DNA of 21,469 bases from Leucobacter sp. (GTDB lineage: Bacteria; Actinomycetota; Actinomycetes; Actinomycetales; Microbacteriaceae), in the NCBI GenBank assembly GCA_031178565.1, contig JAPSIU010000012.1:1-21469 (forward strand), written 5' to 3'. Positions 1 through 6,615 of this stretch are shown in pieces. A program made the position numbers and the translations under genes. Numbering within the stretch: position 1 is the first letter of the stretch; each line of letters starts with the position of its first letter. Under the pieces are notes generated by a model. It was given only the letters and a program-made list of their open reading frames with translations, was not told the DNA's origin and did no database searches.

Positions 1-1100
1 GGTATCCCGGCCGTCGGTACTACGGCGGCTGCGAGTTCGTCGATATCGCCGAGGATCTCGCCCGCGAGCGCGCGAAGAGCCTCTTCGGCGCGAAGTACGC
101 CAACGTCCAGCCGCACTCGGGGGCCTCGGCCAACGCGGCCGTGCTCTCGGCCATCGCCGAGCCGGGGGATACGATCCTCGGCCTCGAGCTCTCGCACGGC
201 GGACACCTCACGCACGGCATGAAGCTGAACTTCTCGGGCAAGCTCTACAATGTCGTGTCGTACGGCGTCGATCCCGAGACCTTCCTCGTGGACATGGACG
301 TCGTGCGGCAGAAGGCGCTCGAGCACCGGCCCAAGGTCATCATCGCCGGCTGGTCGGCCTACCCGCGCACCCTCGACTTCGCGGCGTTCCGCGCGATCGC
401 GGAAGAGGTGGGCGCGACGCTGTGGGTGGACATGGCGCACTTCGCCGGCCTCGTGGCCGCGGGTCTGCACCCGAACCCGGTTCAGTACGCGCACGTCACC
501 TCCTCGACGGTGCACAAGACCATCGGCGGCCCGCGCTCCGGCTTCATCCTCAGCAACGATCCCGAGATCTCCAAGCGGATCAACTCGAACGTCTTCCCGG
601 GCCAGCAGGGCGGCCCGCTCATGCACGTCATCGCCGCGAAGGCGACCGCCTTCAAGCTCGCAGCGACCGATGAGTTCAAGGACCGCCAGGTGCGCACCCT
701 CTCGGGAGCGAAGCTCGTGGCCGACGCGCTGACGAGTGAAGCCTCCAAGGCGGCCGGCGTCGACGTGCTCACGGGCGGCACGGACGTGCACCTCGTGCTC
801 GCGGATCTGCGCAGCAGCGAGCTCGACGGCCAGCAGGCCGAGGACGCGCTGCACGCGGTGGGGATCACTGTCAACCGCAACGCGGTGCCCTTCGATCCGC
901 GGCCTCCGATGGTGACGAGCGGTCTGCGCATCGGTACTCCGGCGCTCGCGACTCGAGGCTTCGGCGATACCGAGTTCGCCGAGGTGGCCGAGATCATCGC
1001 GCAGACGCTGCAGCGGTCGGGCGACGTGGAGGCGCTCAAGACCCGTGTCACGGCGCTCGCCGAAGCGTTCCCGCTCTACCCGGGCCTCGAGGAGTGGTGA
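1..1100 (+). CDS. glyA: Serine hydroxymethyltransferase, 5'-truncated by window edge
   Basis: PLP enzyme that interconverts serine plus tetrahydrofolate with glycine plus 5,10-methylene-tetrahydrofolate in the cytoplasm. The reading frame is open from base 3, where YPGRRYYGGCEFVD is visible, so the gene enters from outside the window. About 365 codons are present; the family is usually 415-435 residues, so roughly the first 60 are missing. The PLP-binding lysine lies in SSTVHKTIGGPRSGF (Lys codon 516-518), and VDMAHFAGLVA upstream carries the cofactor-contacting Asp and His. The frame ends LYPGLEEW-TGA. folD starts 5 nt after the stop, so the two are almost certainly one operon linking production of methylene-THF to its oxidation. 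Any internal GTG, such as 141, is not a real start because conserved family sequence precedes it. Confidence 0.97.
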   Translation, partial: YPGRRYYGGCEFVDIAEDLARERAKSLFGAKYANVQPHSGASANAAVLSAIAEPGDTILGLELSHGGHLTHGMKLNFSGKLYNVVSYGVDPETFLVDMDVVRQKALEHRPKVIIAGWSAYPRTLDFAAFRAIAEEVGATLWVDMAHFAGLVAAGLHPNPVQYAHVTSSTVHKTIGGPRSGFILSNDPEISKRINSNVFPGQQGGPLMHVIAAKATAFKLAATDEFKDRQVRTLSGAKLVADALTSEASKAAGVDVLTGGTDVHLVLADLRSSELDGQQAEDALHAVGITVNRNAVPFDPRPPMVTSGLRIGTPALATRGFGDTEFAEVAEIIAQTLQRSGDVEALKTRVTALAEAFPLYPGLEEW

Positions 1101-1105
1101 GCGCC

Positions 1106-1996
1106 ATGACCGATGCGACCCGGACCGCGAAGAAGCTCGACGGCACCGCCGCCGCTGCGGCCATCAAGCAGGAGCTCGCCGCTCGCGTCGAAGCCCTCGC
1201 CGCTCGCGGAGTGGTGCCGGGCCTCGCCACGGTGCTCGTGGGTGAGGATCCCGGATCTCAGTGGTACGTCGCGGGCAAGCACCGCGACTGCGCCGAGGTC
1301 GGCATCGCGTCGATCAAGCGGGAGCTTCCGGGCACGGTCACTCAGGAGGAGCTCGAGGCCGTGCTCGAAGAGCTCAACGCCGACGATGCGTGCACGGGGT
1401 ACATCGTGCAGTTGCCGCTGCCGAAGCACATCGACACGGATCGGATCCTCGAGTGCATCGACCCCGCGAAGGACGCCGACGGGCTGCACCCGACCAACCT
1501 CGGCCGCCTCGTGCTCAACGCGAACACGGAGATCACCTCGCCGCTGCCGTGCACGCCGCGCGGCGTGATCGAGTTGGTGGAGCGCAACGGGCTCTCGTGG
1601 GCGGGCAAGCACGTGGTGGTCGTGGGCCGGGGCGTGACCGTGGGGCGTCCGATGGGTCCGCTGCTGACGCGCCGGGAGTTCAATGCGACGGTGACACTGA
1701 CGCACACGGGCACGGCTGATCTCGGCGCCGAGCTGCGTCGCGCCGACGTGATCGTCGCGGCCGCGGGTGTCGAGGGGATCGTGAGGCCCGAGGATGTGAA
1801 GCCCGGAGCCGTCGTGCTCGATGTGGGGGTCTCGCGCCGGGTGGATCCCGAGACGGGGAAGAGCCGAGTGGTGGGCGACGTCGATCCGGGGGTGGCTTCG
1901 GTCGCGGGCTGGATCTCGCCGAATCCGGGGGGAGTCGGGCCCATGACCCGCGCCCTGCTGCTCAAGAACGTCGTCGAGATGGCTGAGCGCGCCTGA
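1106..1996 (+). CDS. folD: Bifunctional methylene-THF dehydrogenase / methenyl-THF cyclohydrolase
   Basis: Oxidises 5,10-methylene-THF to methenyl-THF with NADP and hydrolyses it to 10-formyl-THF, feeding purine and fMet synthesis. The product is 296 aa, normal for FolD. Visible family features are the YxxxK active-site pair (Y54, K58 in SQWYVAGKHR), IVQLPLP (about 114-120), DADGLHPTNLGRL, PCTPRGVIELV, the nucleotide-binding VVVGRGVTVGRPMG, and the C-terminal GDVDPGVASVAGWISPNPGGVGPMT block. I chose ATG 1106 over GTG 1094 and 1097, which overlap the glyA stop: GGAG at 1091-1094 is 11 nt before the ATG but too close to the GTGs. It is translated just behind glyA. Confidence 0.96.
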   Translation: MTDATRTAKKLDGTAAAAAIKQELAARVEALAARGVVPGLATVLVGEDPGSQWYVAGKHRDCAEVGIASIKRELPGTVTQEELEAVLEELNADDACTGYIVQLPLPKHIDTDRILECIDPAKDADGLHPTNLGRLVLNANTEITSPLPCTPRGVIELVERNGLSWAGKHVVVVGRGVTVGRPMGPLLTRREFNATVTLTHTGTADLGAELRRADVIVAAAGVEGIVRPEDVKPGAVVLDVGVSRRVDPETGKSRVVGDVDPGVASVAGWISPNPGGVGPMTRALLLKNVVEMAERA

Positions 1997-2008
1997 TCCA
2001 CGCTGTCG

Positions 2009-2040
2009 TTCGGGGCTCGCAGTGCGCTGCGCGCCCCGAA
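2009..2040. terminator. Hairpin between folD and the convergent DUF6907-like gene
   Basis: TTCGGGGC (2009-2016) pairs perfectly with GCCCCGAA (2033-2040). After one mismatch the stem continues with C-G and GCA/TGC pairs around the loop GTGCGC. It sits 12 nt after the folD stop and before the end of a gene coming from the other strand, where a bidirectional terminator is expected. There is no strong T-run on either side, so the efficiency is uncertain. Confidence 0.6.
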
Positions 2041-2063
2041 CACGCGTCCGCCGCCTGATCCCG

Positions 2064-2387
2064 CTATCGCGGATCGGGGTCGAGCACGCGGGCGAGTTCC
2101 TCCGCGACGCGTCGGGCGCTGTCCTCGCTGAGTTCGAGTGCGACACCGTGATCGTTGCCGAGGAAGTACCAGGTCCGCGACTCTCCGTCGCGCTGCCAGC
2201 GGCCGAGGACGAGGCGCTCCTCCCGCAGGTGCTCGGTCGCCTGCGACCCGCTGAAATCGCTCACCCGCAGCCTCACGGGGATCTCCCGCCCCGCGTCGCG
2301 ATGAGCGCGGTCATCGGGGTGGTCCTCCTCCGCGTGATCGATGACGCACCATTCGGGACAGGGGCTGCGTTGCCAGCTGATGAACAC
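2064..2387 (-). CDS. Small Cys/His-rich protein, DUF6907-like
   Basis: A 107-aa soluble protein of unknown function. Near the N-terminus it has CPEWC (Cys10, Cys14) followed by His18, His23 and His29 in a D/H-rich stretch, a pattern that could bind a metal. The middle is beta-rich (PVRLRVSDFSGS, RTWYFLGNDHGVALELS), and it ends in a helix and DPDPR. This layout recalls the DUF6907 family, common in actinobacteria often near small regulators; I assign it by recall with moderate confidence. The GTG start at 2387 is supported by GGAGG (2395-2399 on the opposite strand) with a 7-nt spacer. It lies 75 nt downstream of the XRE regulator on the same strand, and the two may be cotranscribed. Regulation by that protein is only inference. 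Confidence 0.75.
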   Translation of the reverse strand: MFISWQRSPCPEWCVIDHAEEDHPDDRAHRDAGREIPVRLRVSDFSGSQATEHLREERLVLGRWQRDGESRTWYFLGNDHGVALELSEDSARRVAEELARVLDPDPR

Positions 2388-2462
2388 GACGGATCCTCCG
2401 GAGTCGGCGGTGCACGGCGATCACAGGTTAGGGCAGACCTCGGACGTTGAAGCGGTCCCGGG

Positions 2463-2747
2463 TCAGGCGCTGCCTCCGCTCAGGTCGGGCCACGGCTTCG
2501 GCAGTAGCTCGTCGAGCGTGAGGTCGAGCTGCTGGGCCACGGCCATGAGAGTCCGCAGGCTGGGATTCGACGGGGAACCCGGCGCCGACTCGCCCTTCTC
2601 CAGCTTCTGATAGGTGTAGCGCGTGATGCCGGCGGCAGCGGCGAGCCGCTCCTGGCTCATCCCGAGTTCGATCCGTCTCCGCTGCAGCTCCGTGCCGAGT
2701 CGCCGTGCGTAGTCGTTCCAGTCCCCGCCTGGGATGAGTTTCGCCAT
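2463..2747 (-). CDS. XRE-family helix-turn-helix regulator
   Basis: A 94-aa DNA-binding protein with one HTH_3/XRE domain over residues ~16-83: LGTELQRRRIELGMSQERLA, then AAGITRYTYQKLEKGES as helices 2-3, and LRTLMAVAQQLDLTLDELLP as the closing helices. Nothing indicates a ligand domain. The only credible start is ATG 2747, which has a poor Shine-Dalgarno sequence. Upstream is an unusually AT-rich stretch with a large inverted repeat (2781-2831), a plausible operator for this protein. The DUF6907-like gene follows on the same strand. Confidence 0.88.
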   Translation of the reverse strand: MAKLIPGGDWNDYARRLGTELQRRRIELGMSQERLAAAAGITRYTYQKLEKGESAPGSPSNPSLRTLMAVAQQLDLTLDELLPKPWPDLSGGSA

Positions 2748-2780
2748 TCCAACAGAGTGGAGCAGTCCGCAAGTTCATAA

Positions 2781-2831
2781 GGCCTCTTTTATTTTGCTTT
2801 AGTGATGGTCATGTGCATAATAAAAGATGCC
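2781..2831. repeat. Imperfect 17-bp inverted repeat in an AT-rich island
   Basis: The left arm GGCCTCTTTTATTTTGC (2781-2797) matches the reverse complement of the right arm GCATAATAAAAGATGCC (2815-2831) at 15 of 17 positions, with a 17-nt centre. It lies 33 nt upstream of the XRE start, in about 80 bases much richer in A/T than anything else here. It could be an operator, a promoter region, or a hairpin in an untranslated RNA; the sequence does not decide. The 2748-3013 interval shows no credible gene. Confidence 0.6.
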
Positions 2832-3000
2832 ATTCCGTTTTTGAAGCGTACGTCGAAGATGTGATGGCGCCGTTCTGAAGACCGGTTGGCCAGGCCGCCC
2901 GCGGATCCTCATTGCGGCAACAGGCCCGGCGGTCGAGCTCCCCTCTCGACCGCCGAGCTCCGCTCTCCGCAGGTGCGACGGAGACTCTCCGGGCTCGGTG

Positions 3001-3013
3001 TAGCCTGATTCGC
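3001..3013 (+). promoter_or_regulatory. -10-like TAGCCT, predicted leaderless start
   Basis: TAGCCT (3001-3006) is 7 nt before GTG 3014, so the transcript would begin at or near the start codon. No Shine-Dalgarno sequence and no good -35 box is visible. The same layout recurs at 7942, 15655, 17858 and 21055. Confidence 0.45.
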
Positions 3014-4234
3014 GTGGAATCCGCCGGAACCGACTTCGCAGACCTCGACTATTCCGCGTTGATCGGCGAGGTCGACCGGGAGGCGGTGAAGCGCTACCGT
3101 GCCGAGCGCGCCGATCGGCGGAAGCGCGTGCAGGACTCGGTGTCCCTCGTGTCGCGCGCGGTCAGGGTCGCCGTCGCCGTGCCGGTGCTCGTCGCCGTGG
3201 TGATCGGCGTCGGCCTCGTGACCTCCCTTGTCGGGGGAGGTCTGTCCCGCGCGCTGGGTCTCACCGAGGGTGCCGCCCGGGTACTGCCGTTCGTCGTGCT
3301 CGCCGTCGTCGCGGTGATCGCCCTCGTGGTGGGGCTGCGGATGCACGCTCGTGCGACCGTCGAGGACTTCCGGTTCCACGAGTTCGCCCGCGCCAACGGG
3401 ATGTCCTTCGTCGCGGAGGAGGCGGATCCCGCGCGTCCGGGCCTGCTGTTCTCCCGCGGGCGCGCGCGGCGGGCGACTCGCCTGCTCCGCGCCGAACGCC
3501 GGCGTGCGACCGAGTTCGCCAACTATCGGTACACGACCGGATCGGGCAAGCGGAGCACCACGCACCGCTGGGGTTACGCGGCGATCCGGCTCGGCACCCC
3601 GCTGCCGCATATCGTGCTCGACGCGGTCGGCAACAACGGGCTCTTCGGCGCATCCAATCTGCCGGCCTCGTTCGATCGCGGGCAGCGGCTGCGGCTCGAG
3701 GGCGATTTCGACCGGTACTTCGCGCTCTACTGCCCGGAGGGGTACGAGCGCGACGCGCTGTACCTGTTCACTCCCGACATCATGGCCCGCTTCGTCGACC
3801 ACGCGGCCCTGTTCGACGTCGAGATCGTGGACGACTGGCTGTTCCTCTACGCGAGGGGCAAGGAGCTGGTGGCGGCGGATCCCGGCGCTCTCGCCGCGAC
3901 CTTCTCGGTGGTCGACGCAGTGGCCGCGAAGCTCGCGCAGTGGGAGCGATGGCGCGATGAGCGCCTCCTGGATCGGCCGTCCGTCGCGCTCGATCCCGCC
4001 GCGCTCCACGCCGTCGCGCCCGACCCGTCCGGGCAACTCGGCGCGGAAGGAGTCGCCGTCGACTCGCCGATCTCCGCTCCGGCGCGCGCGGTCGCCGCCC
4101 CTGTCGCTCTCGTCCCCGAGCGGCGGCGGGGCGTCGCCGCGGAGGGGAGAAGGCTGCGGCGGAGAGTGTCCGTGCCCGGCCTCATCGGGTTCATCGTGAT
4201 CATCGGCTACTGGGTGTGGGTGCTCGTGCGCTGA
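3014..4234 (+). CDS. Hypothetical membrane protein, DUF3137-like middle region
   Basis: A 406-aa protein of unknown function. A short acidic/basic N-terminus is followed by two hydrophobic segments (about 50-75 and 92-112), then a long soluble part containing PHIVLDAVGNN, DRYFALYCPEGYERDALYLFTPD and FDVEIVDDWLFLYARG. A Pro/Ala/Arg-rich linker leads to a final C-terminal membrane segment (GLIGFIVIIGYWVWVLVR). The middle resembles DUF3137-type proteins by eye, but I cannot confirm this. GTG 3014 is preferred over the upstream in-frame ATG 2912 because 2912-3013 encodes low-complexity Arg/Ser sequence and because TAGCCT lies 7 nt before the GTG. A hairpin directly follows the stop. No neighbour suggests a role. 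Confidence 0.8.
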   Translation: MESAGTDFADLDYSALIGEVDREAVKRYRAERADRRKRVQDSVSLVSRAVRVAVAVPVLVAVVIGVGLVTSLVGGGLSRALGLTEGAARVLPFVVLAVVAVIALVVGLRMHARATVEDFRFHEFARANGMSFVAEEADPARPGLLFSRGRARRATRLLRAERRRATEFANYRYTTGSGKRSTTHRWGYAAIRLGTPLPHIVLDAVGNNGLFGASNLPASFDRGQRLRLEGDFDRYFALYCPEGYERDALYLFTPDIMARFVDHAALFDVEIVDDWLFLYARGKELVAADPGALAATFSVVDAVAAKLAQWERWRDERLLDRPSVALDPAALHAVAPDPSGQLGAEGVAVDSPISAPARAVAAPVALVPERRRGVAAEGRRLRRRVSVPGLIGFIVIIGYWVWVLVR

Positions 4235-4249
4235 GTCGGGCTCCCCGAC
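4235..4249 (+). terminator. Hairpin after the 3014-4234 gene
   Basis: GTCGGG (4235-4240) and CCCGAC (4244-4249) form a perfect 6-bp stem with a CTC loop immediately after the TGA. It is followed by GCTTCCCC rather than a clear T-run, so this is a plausible but weak intrinsic terminator. Confidence 0.5.
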
Positions 4250-4397
4250 GCTTCCCCACCCGCCCCGGCGTCGATCCCGGCGGGCCGGCCGCGTCGGACT
4301 CAGGCTCGCGGGGCATACTGGGAGGCGCGCCTCACCGACATCCGCCGATCCCCCATCCGCGATCCCGCTTCCCGCCGACGAAAGCCGAGACCGACAC

Positions 4398-5111
4398 GTG
4401 ACCCTGCCGATCATCGCCCTCAGCCCGCGCGCCCTCGCCGAGGCGGCTCCCTCCGGATCCGGAGCCGTCGAGTACGAGGGGTTCATCGGCTGGGTGCTGA
4501 GTCTCATGGAATCCTTCGGGGAACTCGGGGTCGGGCTCGCGGTGTTCTTCGAGACGTTCATTCCTCCGATCCCCTCCGAGGCGGTGCTGCCCGGTGCGGG
4601 CTTCCTGGCCTACGAGGGGCGCATGAGCTTCTGGCTGGCCTGGGTGATGGCGACCCTGGGGGCCCTGATCGGGGCGTGGTGCTGGTACGCGATCGGCGCC
4701 GCGATCGGGAGGAACCGCACGAGGCGCCTCGTCGGGCGCATGCCCCTCATGGAGTATGAGGATTTCGACAAGGCGGAGGCCTTCTTCCAGCGATGGGGCG
4801 GCGCCGCGGTCTTCTTCGGGCGCTGCGTGCCGCTCGTGCGATCGTTCATCTCGATTCCCGCCGGCATCGAGCGCATGGGGCTCACTCGATTCTCCCTGTA
4901 CACGCTCGCCGGCTCGGGGCTCTGGAACGGCGTCTGGATCGGTCTCGGCTACGCCTTCGGCCCCGCGATCCGGCCCGTGCTCGAGCGGTGGAGCGGGGTG
5001 CTCTCGGATGCCGTGATCGTGATCGTCCTGGTGCTCCTGCTCTGGTTCGTGATCGCCCGGGTGGTGCGGCTGCGGCGGAATCGGCGGGCCGAGCGCCGCG
5101 GCGCCGAATAG
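4398..5111 (+). CDS. DedA-family (SNARE-associated/VTT domain) membrane protein
   Basis: A 237-aa integral membrane protein of the DedA family, implicated in polyprenyl-phosphate or phospholipid flipping and envelope homeostasis; the substrate of this member is unknown. Family marks include the re-entrant motif FFETFIPPIPSEAVLPGAGFLAYEG (about 51-75, paraphrased from two adjacent blocks), GRCVPLVRSFISIPAGIERM (about 141-160) and the following F-x-x-Y-T-x-x-G-S-x-x-W block. A last hydrophobic helix (VIVIVLVLLLWFVIARVV) and an Arg-rich tail end the protein. The start is least certain: GTG 4398 has no strong ribosome site, but the next in-frame ATG (4510) would cut into the first helix. About 75 nt upstream, CATACT (4315-4320) could be a -10 box. 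Confidence 0.9.
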   Translation: MTLPIIALSPRALAEAAPSGSGAVEYEGFIGWVLSLMESFGELGVGLAVFFETFIPPIPSEAVLPGAGFLAYEGRMSFWLAWVMATLGALIGAWCWYAIGAAIGRNRTRRLVGRMPLMEYEDFDKAEAFFQRWGGAAVFFGRCVPLVRSFISIPAGIERMGLTRFSLYTLAGSGLWNGVWIGLGYAFGPAIRPVLERWSGVLSDAVIVIVLVLLLWFVIARVVRLRRNRRAERRGAE

Positions 5112-5114
5112 AAT

Positions 5115-5124
5115 CCCGGCCGGG
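5115..5124. repeat. CCCGGCCGGG palindrome after dedA
   Basis: A perfect 10-bp palindrome 3 nt after the dedA stop and just before the -35 box of the next gene. As a hairpin it would have almost no loop, so a terminator role is doubtful. Confidence 0.3.
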
Positions 5125-5126
5125 GG

Positions 5127-5155
5127 TTGACTGGCGGTCGCGCTCGACGTAATGT
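5127..5155 (+). promoter_or_regulatory. Sigma70-type promoter of the ArsR gene
   Basis: TTGACT (5127-5132), 17 nt, then TAATGT (5150-5155). This is the best promoter match in the window. Transcription would start near 5162-5164, at the ATG itself, predicting a leaderless mRNA. The -10 box runs into the operator palindrome. Confidence 0.75.
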
Positions 5156-5174
5156 ACAACCAAATGGTTGTACA
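5153..5174. promoter_or_regulatory. Operator palindrome covering the -10 box and start codon of the ArsR gene
   Basis: TGTACAACCA (5153-5162) and TGGTTGTACA (5165-5174) form a perfect 10-bp inverted repeat with a 2-nt AA centre. It overlaps the last three bases of the -10 box, the predicted transcription start and ATG 5164. Such symmetry is typical of sites bound by winged-helix ArsR dimers, so direct autorepression is the simplest reading. Confidence 0.8.
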
Positions 5175-5508
5175 AGAAATCTCAGACGAACAGGTGAACC
5201 GGATCTTCCGCGCCCTGGCAGACGCGACGCGACGCGACATCGTACGTCGCACGCTCAGCTCCGAGGCATCGATCTCGGAGCTCGCGAAGGACTACGAGAT
5301 GTCGTTCGCGGCGGTGCAGAAGCACGTCGCGGTGCTCGAGGCCGCGGACCTCGTCGCACGGATTCCGAGGGGAAGGGAGCGCATCATCAGAGGCAATCCG
5401 GATACCATCCGCCGGGCCCGGGAACTGCTGGGCCACTTCGAGCAGATCTGGCGGGGCCGCATCGACAGGCTCGATGCGCTGCTCGCTGAGGACCCTCCCG
5501 CACGCTGA
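5164..5508 (+). CDS. ArsR/SmtB-type winged-helix transcriptional regulator
   Basis: A 114-aa DNA-binding repressor. The winged helix covers about residues 8-85: IFRALADATRRDIVRRTL, the recognition helix region SISELAKDYEMSFAAVQKHVAVLEAADLV (two adjacent blocks) and the wing RIPRGRERIIRGN. There are no cysteine clusters of metal sensors, so it belongs to the group usually paired with an SRPBCC/AHSA1 gene, as here 90 nt downstream. I chose ATG 5164 rather than ATG 5152: the promoter places the transcript start at 5162-5164, and the extra MYNQ would be encoded by the operator itself. The inducer is unknown. Confidence 0.9.
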   Translation: MVVQEISDEQVNRIFRALADATRRDIVRRTLSSEASISELAKDYEMSFAAVQKHVAVLEAADLVARIPRGRERIIRGNPDTIRRARELLGHFEQIWRGRIDRLDALLAEDPPAR

Positions 5509-5598
5509 ATCGCGCGAGCCGACGCGCGACGATCGACATCCGCGCGAACCGCGGACCGAACCGAACCGAATAACCGCACGAACAGAAAGGCCTGAATC

Positions 5599-6591
5599 AT
5601 GCCCGTCACCTCTGTCGACACGGATCCCGAGGCGCTGACACTGACCGTCGTCGCCGACTTCACCGTCCCAGTGCGCAGGCTCTGGGACGCCTACCTCGAT
5701 CCCCGCCAGATCGAACGATTCTGGGGACCGCCCGAGTATCCCGCCACGTTTCTGCGGCACGACGGCTTTGTCGGCGGACTCTCGACGTATTACATGACCA
5801 GCCCCGAGGGCGATCGGTTCTACGGCTACTGGAAGTGGACCGCCGTCGACGAGGGGACCGGTTTCGAGGTGCGCGACGGCTTCGCACACGACGACGGAAG
5901 ACCCAACACCGACATGCCCGAGGGGCGCATGGTGTTGGAGTTCGCCGAGACCGCCCTGGGTTCGCGGGTGACCGTCATCAGCCACCATGATTCGCTCGAA
6001 GACATGGAGCAGGTGCTCGCCATGGGCCAGGTCGAGGGCATGAGCGCCGCGATGGGGCAGATCGACGCGGTGGTCGAGGACCTCGCCTCCTTCGCCGCCG
6101 GCCGCGCCGCCGACCTGCAGCTGATCGGTGACACCCAGGCGAGGATCTCGCGCGTGATCCGCGGCACGGCCGATCAGGTCTGGCGGGCGCACACGGATCC
6201 CGAGATCCTGCGCCGCTGGCAGCTCGGCCCCGACGGCTGGAGCATGCCGGTGTGCGAGTTCGGCGCCGAGCCCGGTCAGTCGCTCCGCACCGAGTGGCAG
6301 AACGACGAGACGGGAGAGCGCTTCGGCTTCGCGGGGGTCGTGGTCGAGGCAGCACCGCCGCACCGGATCGTGACGACCGAGCGGATGATCTCGCCGCAGG
6401 ATCCCGACGGGACTGCGAGTCCCGAGACGCTCAACGAGATGACGCTCACCCCGGTCGAAGGCGGTACCCTGCTCGCCTATCTGATCACCTATCCCGATGC
6501 CGGGATCCGGGAGCAGATCATCGGCACCGGCATGGTCGACGGCATGGAGATGGGCTACCAGAGGCTCGAGCGGGAGGTGCTCGCCGCCTAG
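5599..6591 (+). CDS. Tandem SRPBCC (AHSA1/START-like) protein
   Basis: A 330-aa cytoplasmic protein made of two SRPBCC ligand-binding folds. Copy one is residues ~17-160 (VVADFTVPVRRLWDAYLDPRQIERFWGP opens it, in two adjacent blocks) and copy two ~170-328 (ARISRVIRGTADQVWRAHTDPEILRRWQLGPDGW opens it, likewise). Both keep the V-W-x-A-x-(T/L)-D-P-x-x-(I)-x-x-(F/R)-W pattern that starts helix 1. Single-domain relatives are about 150 aa, so this is a duplication/fusion. GAAAGG (5585-5590) gives an 8-nt spacer to ATG 5599. The pairing with the upstream ArsR gene is common in bacteria, and the two are probably cotranscribed. No ligand can be named. The stop lies in the loop of a terminator hairpin. 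Confidence 0.88.
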   Translation: MPVTSVDTDPEALTLTVVADFTVPVRRLWDAYLDPRQIERFWGPPEYPATFLRHDGFVGGLSTYYMTSPEGDRFYGYWKWTAVDEGTGFEVRDGFAHDDGRPNTDMPEGRMVLEFAETALGSRVTVISHHDSLEDMEQVLAMGQVEGMSAAMGQIDAVVEDLASFAAGRAADLQLIGDTQARISRVIRGTADQVWRAHTDPEILRRWQLGPDGWSMPVCEFGAEPGQSLRTEWQNDETGERFGFAGVVVEAAPPHRIVTTERMISPQDPDGTASPETLNEMTLTPVEGGTLLAYLITYPDAGIREQIIGTGMVDGMEMGYQRLEREVLAA

Positions 6592-6605
6592 TCTCGGCGA
6601 GCACC
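6576..6605. terminator. Perfect 11-bp bidirectional hairpin
   Basis: GGTGCTCGCCG (6576-6586) is the exact reverse complement of CGGCGAGCACC (6595-6605), with an 8-nt loop. It lies between two convergent genes and fits a shared terminator. The TAG stop of the SRPBCC gene is inside the loop, so its last codons form the left arm. Confidence 0.72.
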
Positions 6606-6615
6606 CGGTTCCGCC

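Noticed and set aside
2912..3013. ATG 2912 as start of the 3014-4234 gene
   Set aside because: The added 34 residues are Arg/Ser-rich with no conservation feel, and a -10-like box lies just before GTG 3014.
2909..4561. 550-codon open frame on the minus strand
   Set aside because: Antisense to the 406-aa membrane protein and the dedA start; the product is His/Arg/Asp/Pro-rich low-complexity sequence typical of shadow frames in GC-rich DNA.
5152..5163. ATG 5152 as start of the ArsR gene
   Set aside because: It lies inside the predicted -10 box (5150-5155), so it would be upstream of the transcript start; no ribosome site is present.
5182..6363. 393-codon open frame on the minus strand
   Set aside because: Antisense to the ArsR and SRPBCC genes; composition typical of shadow frames.
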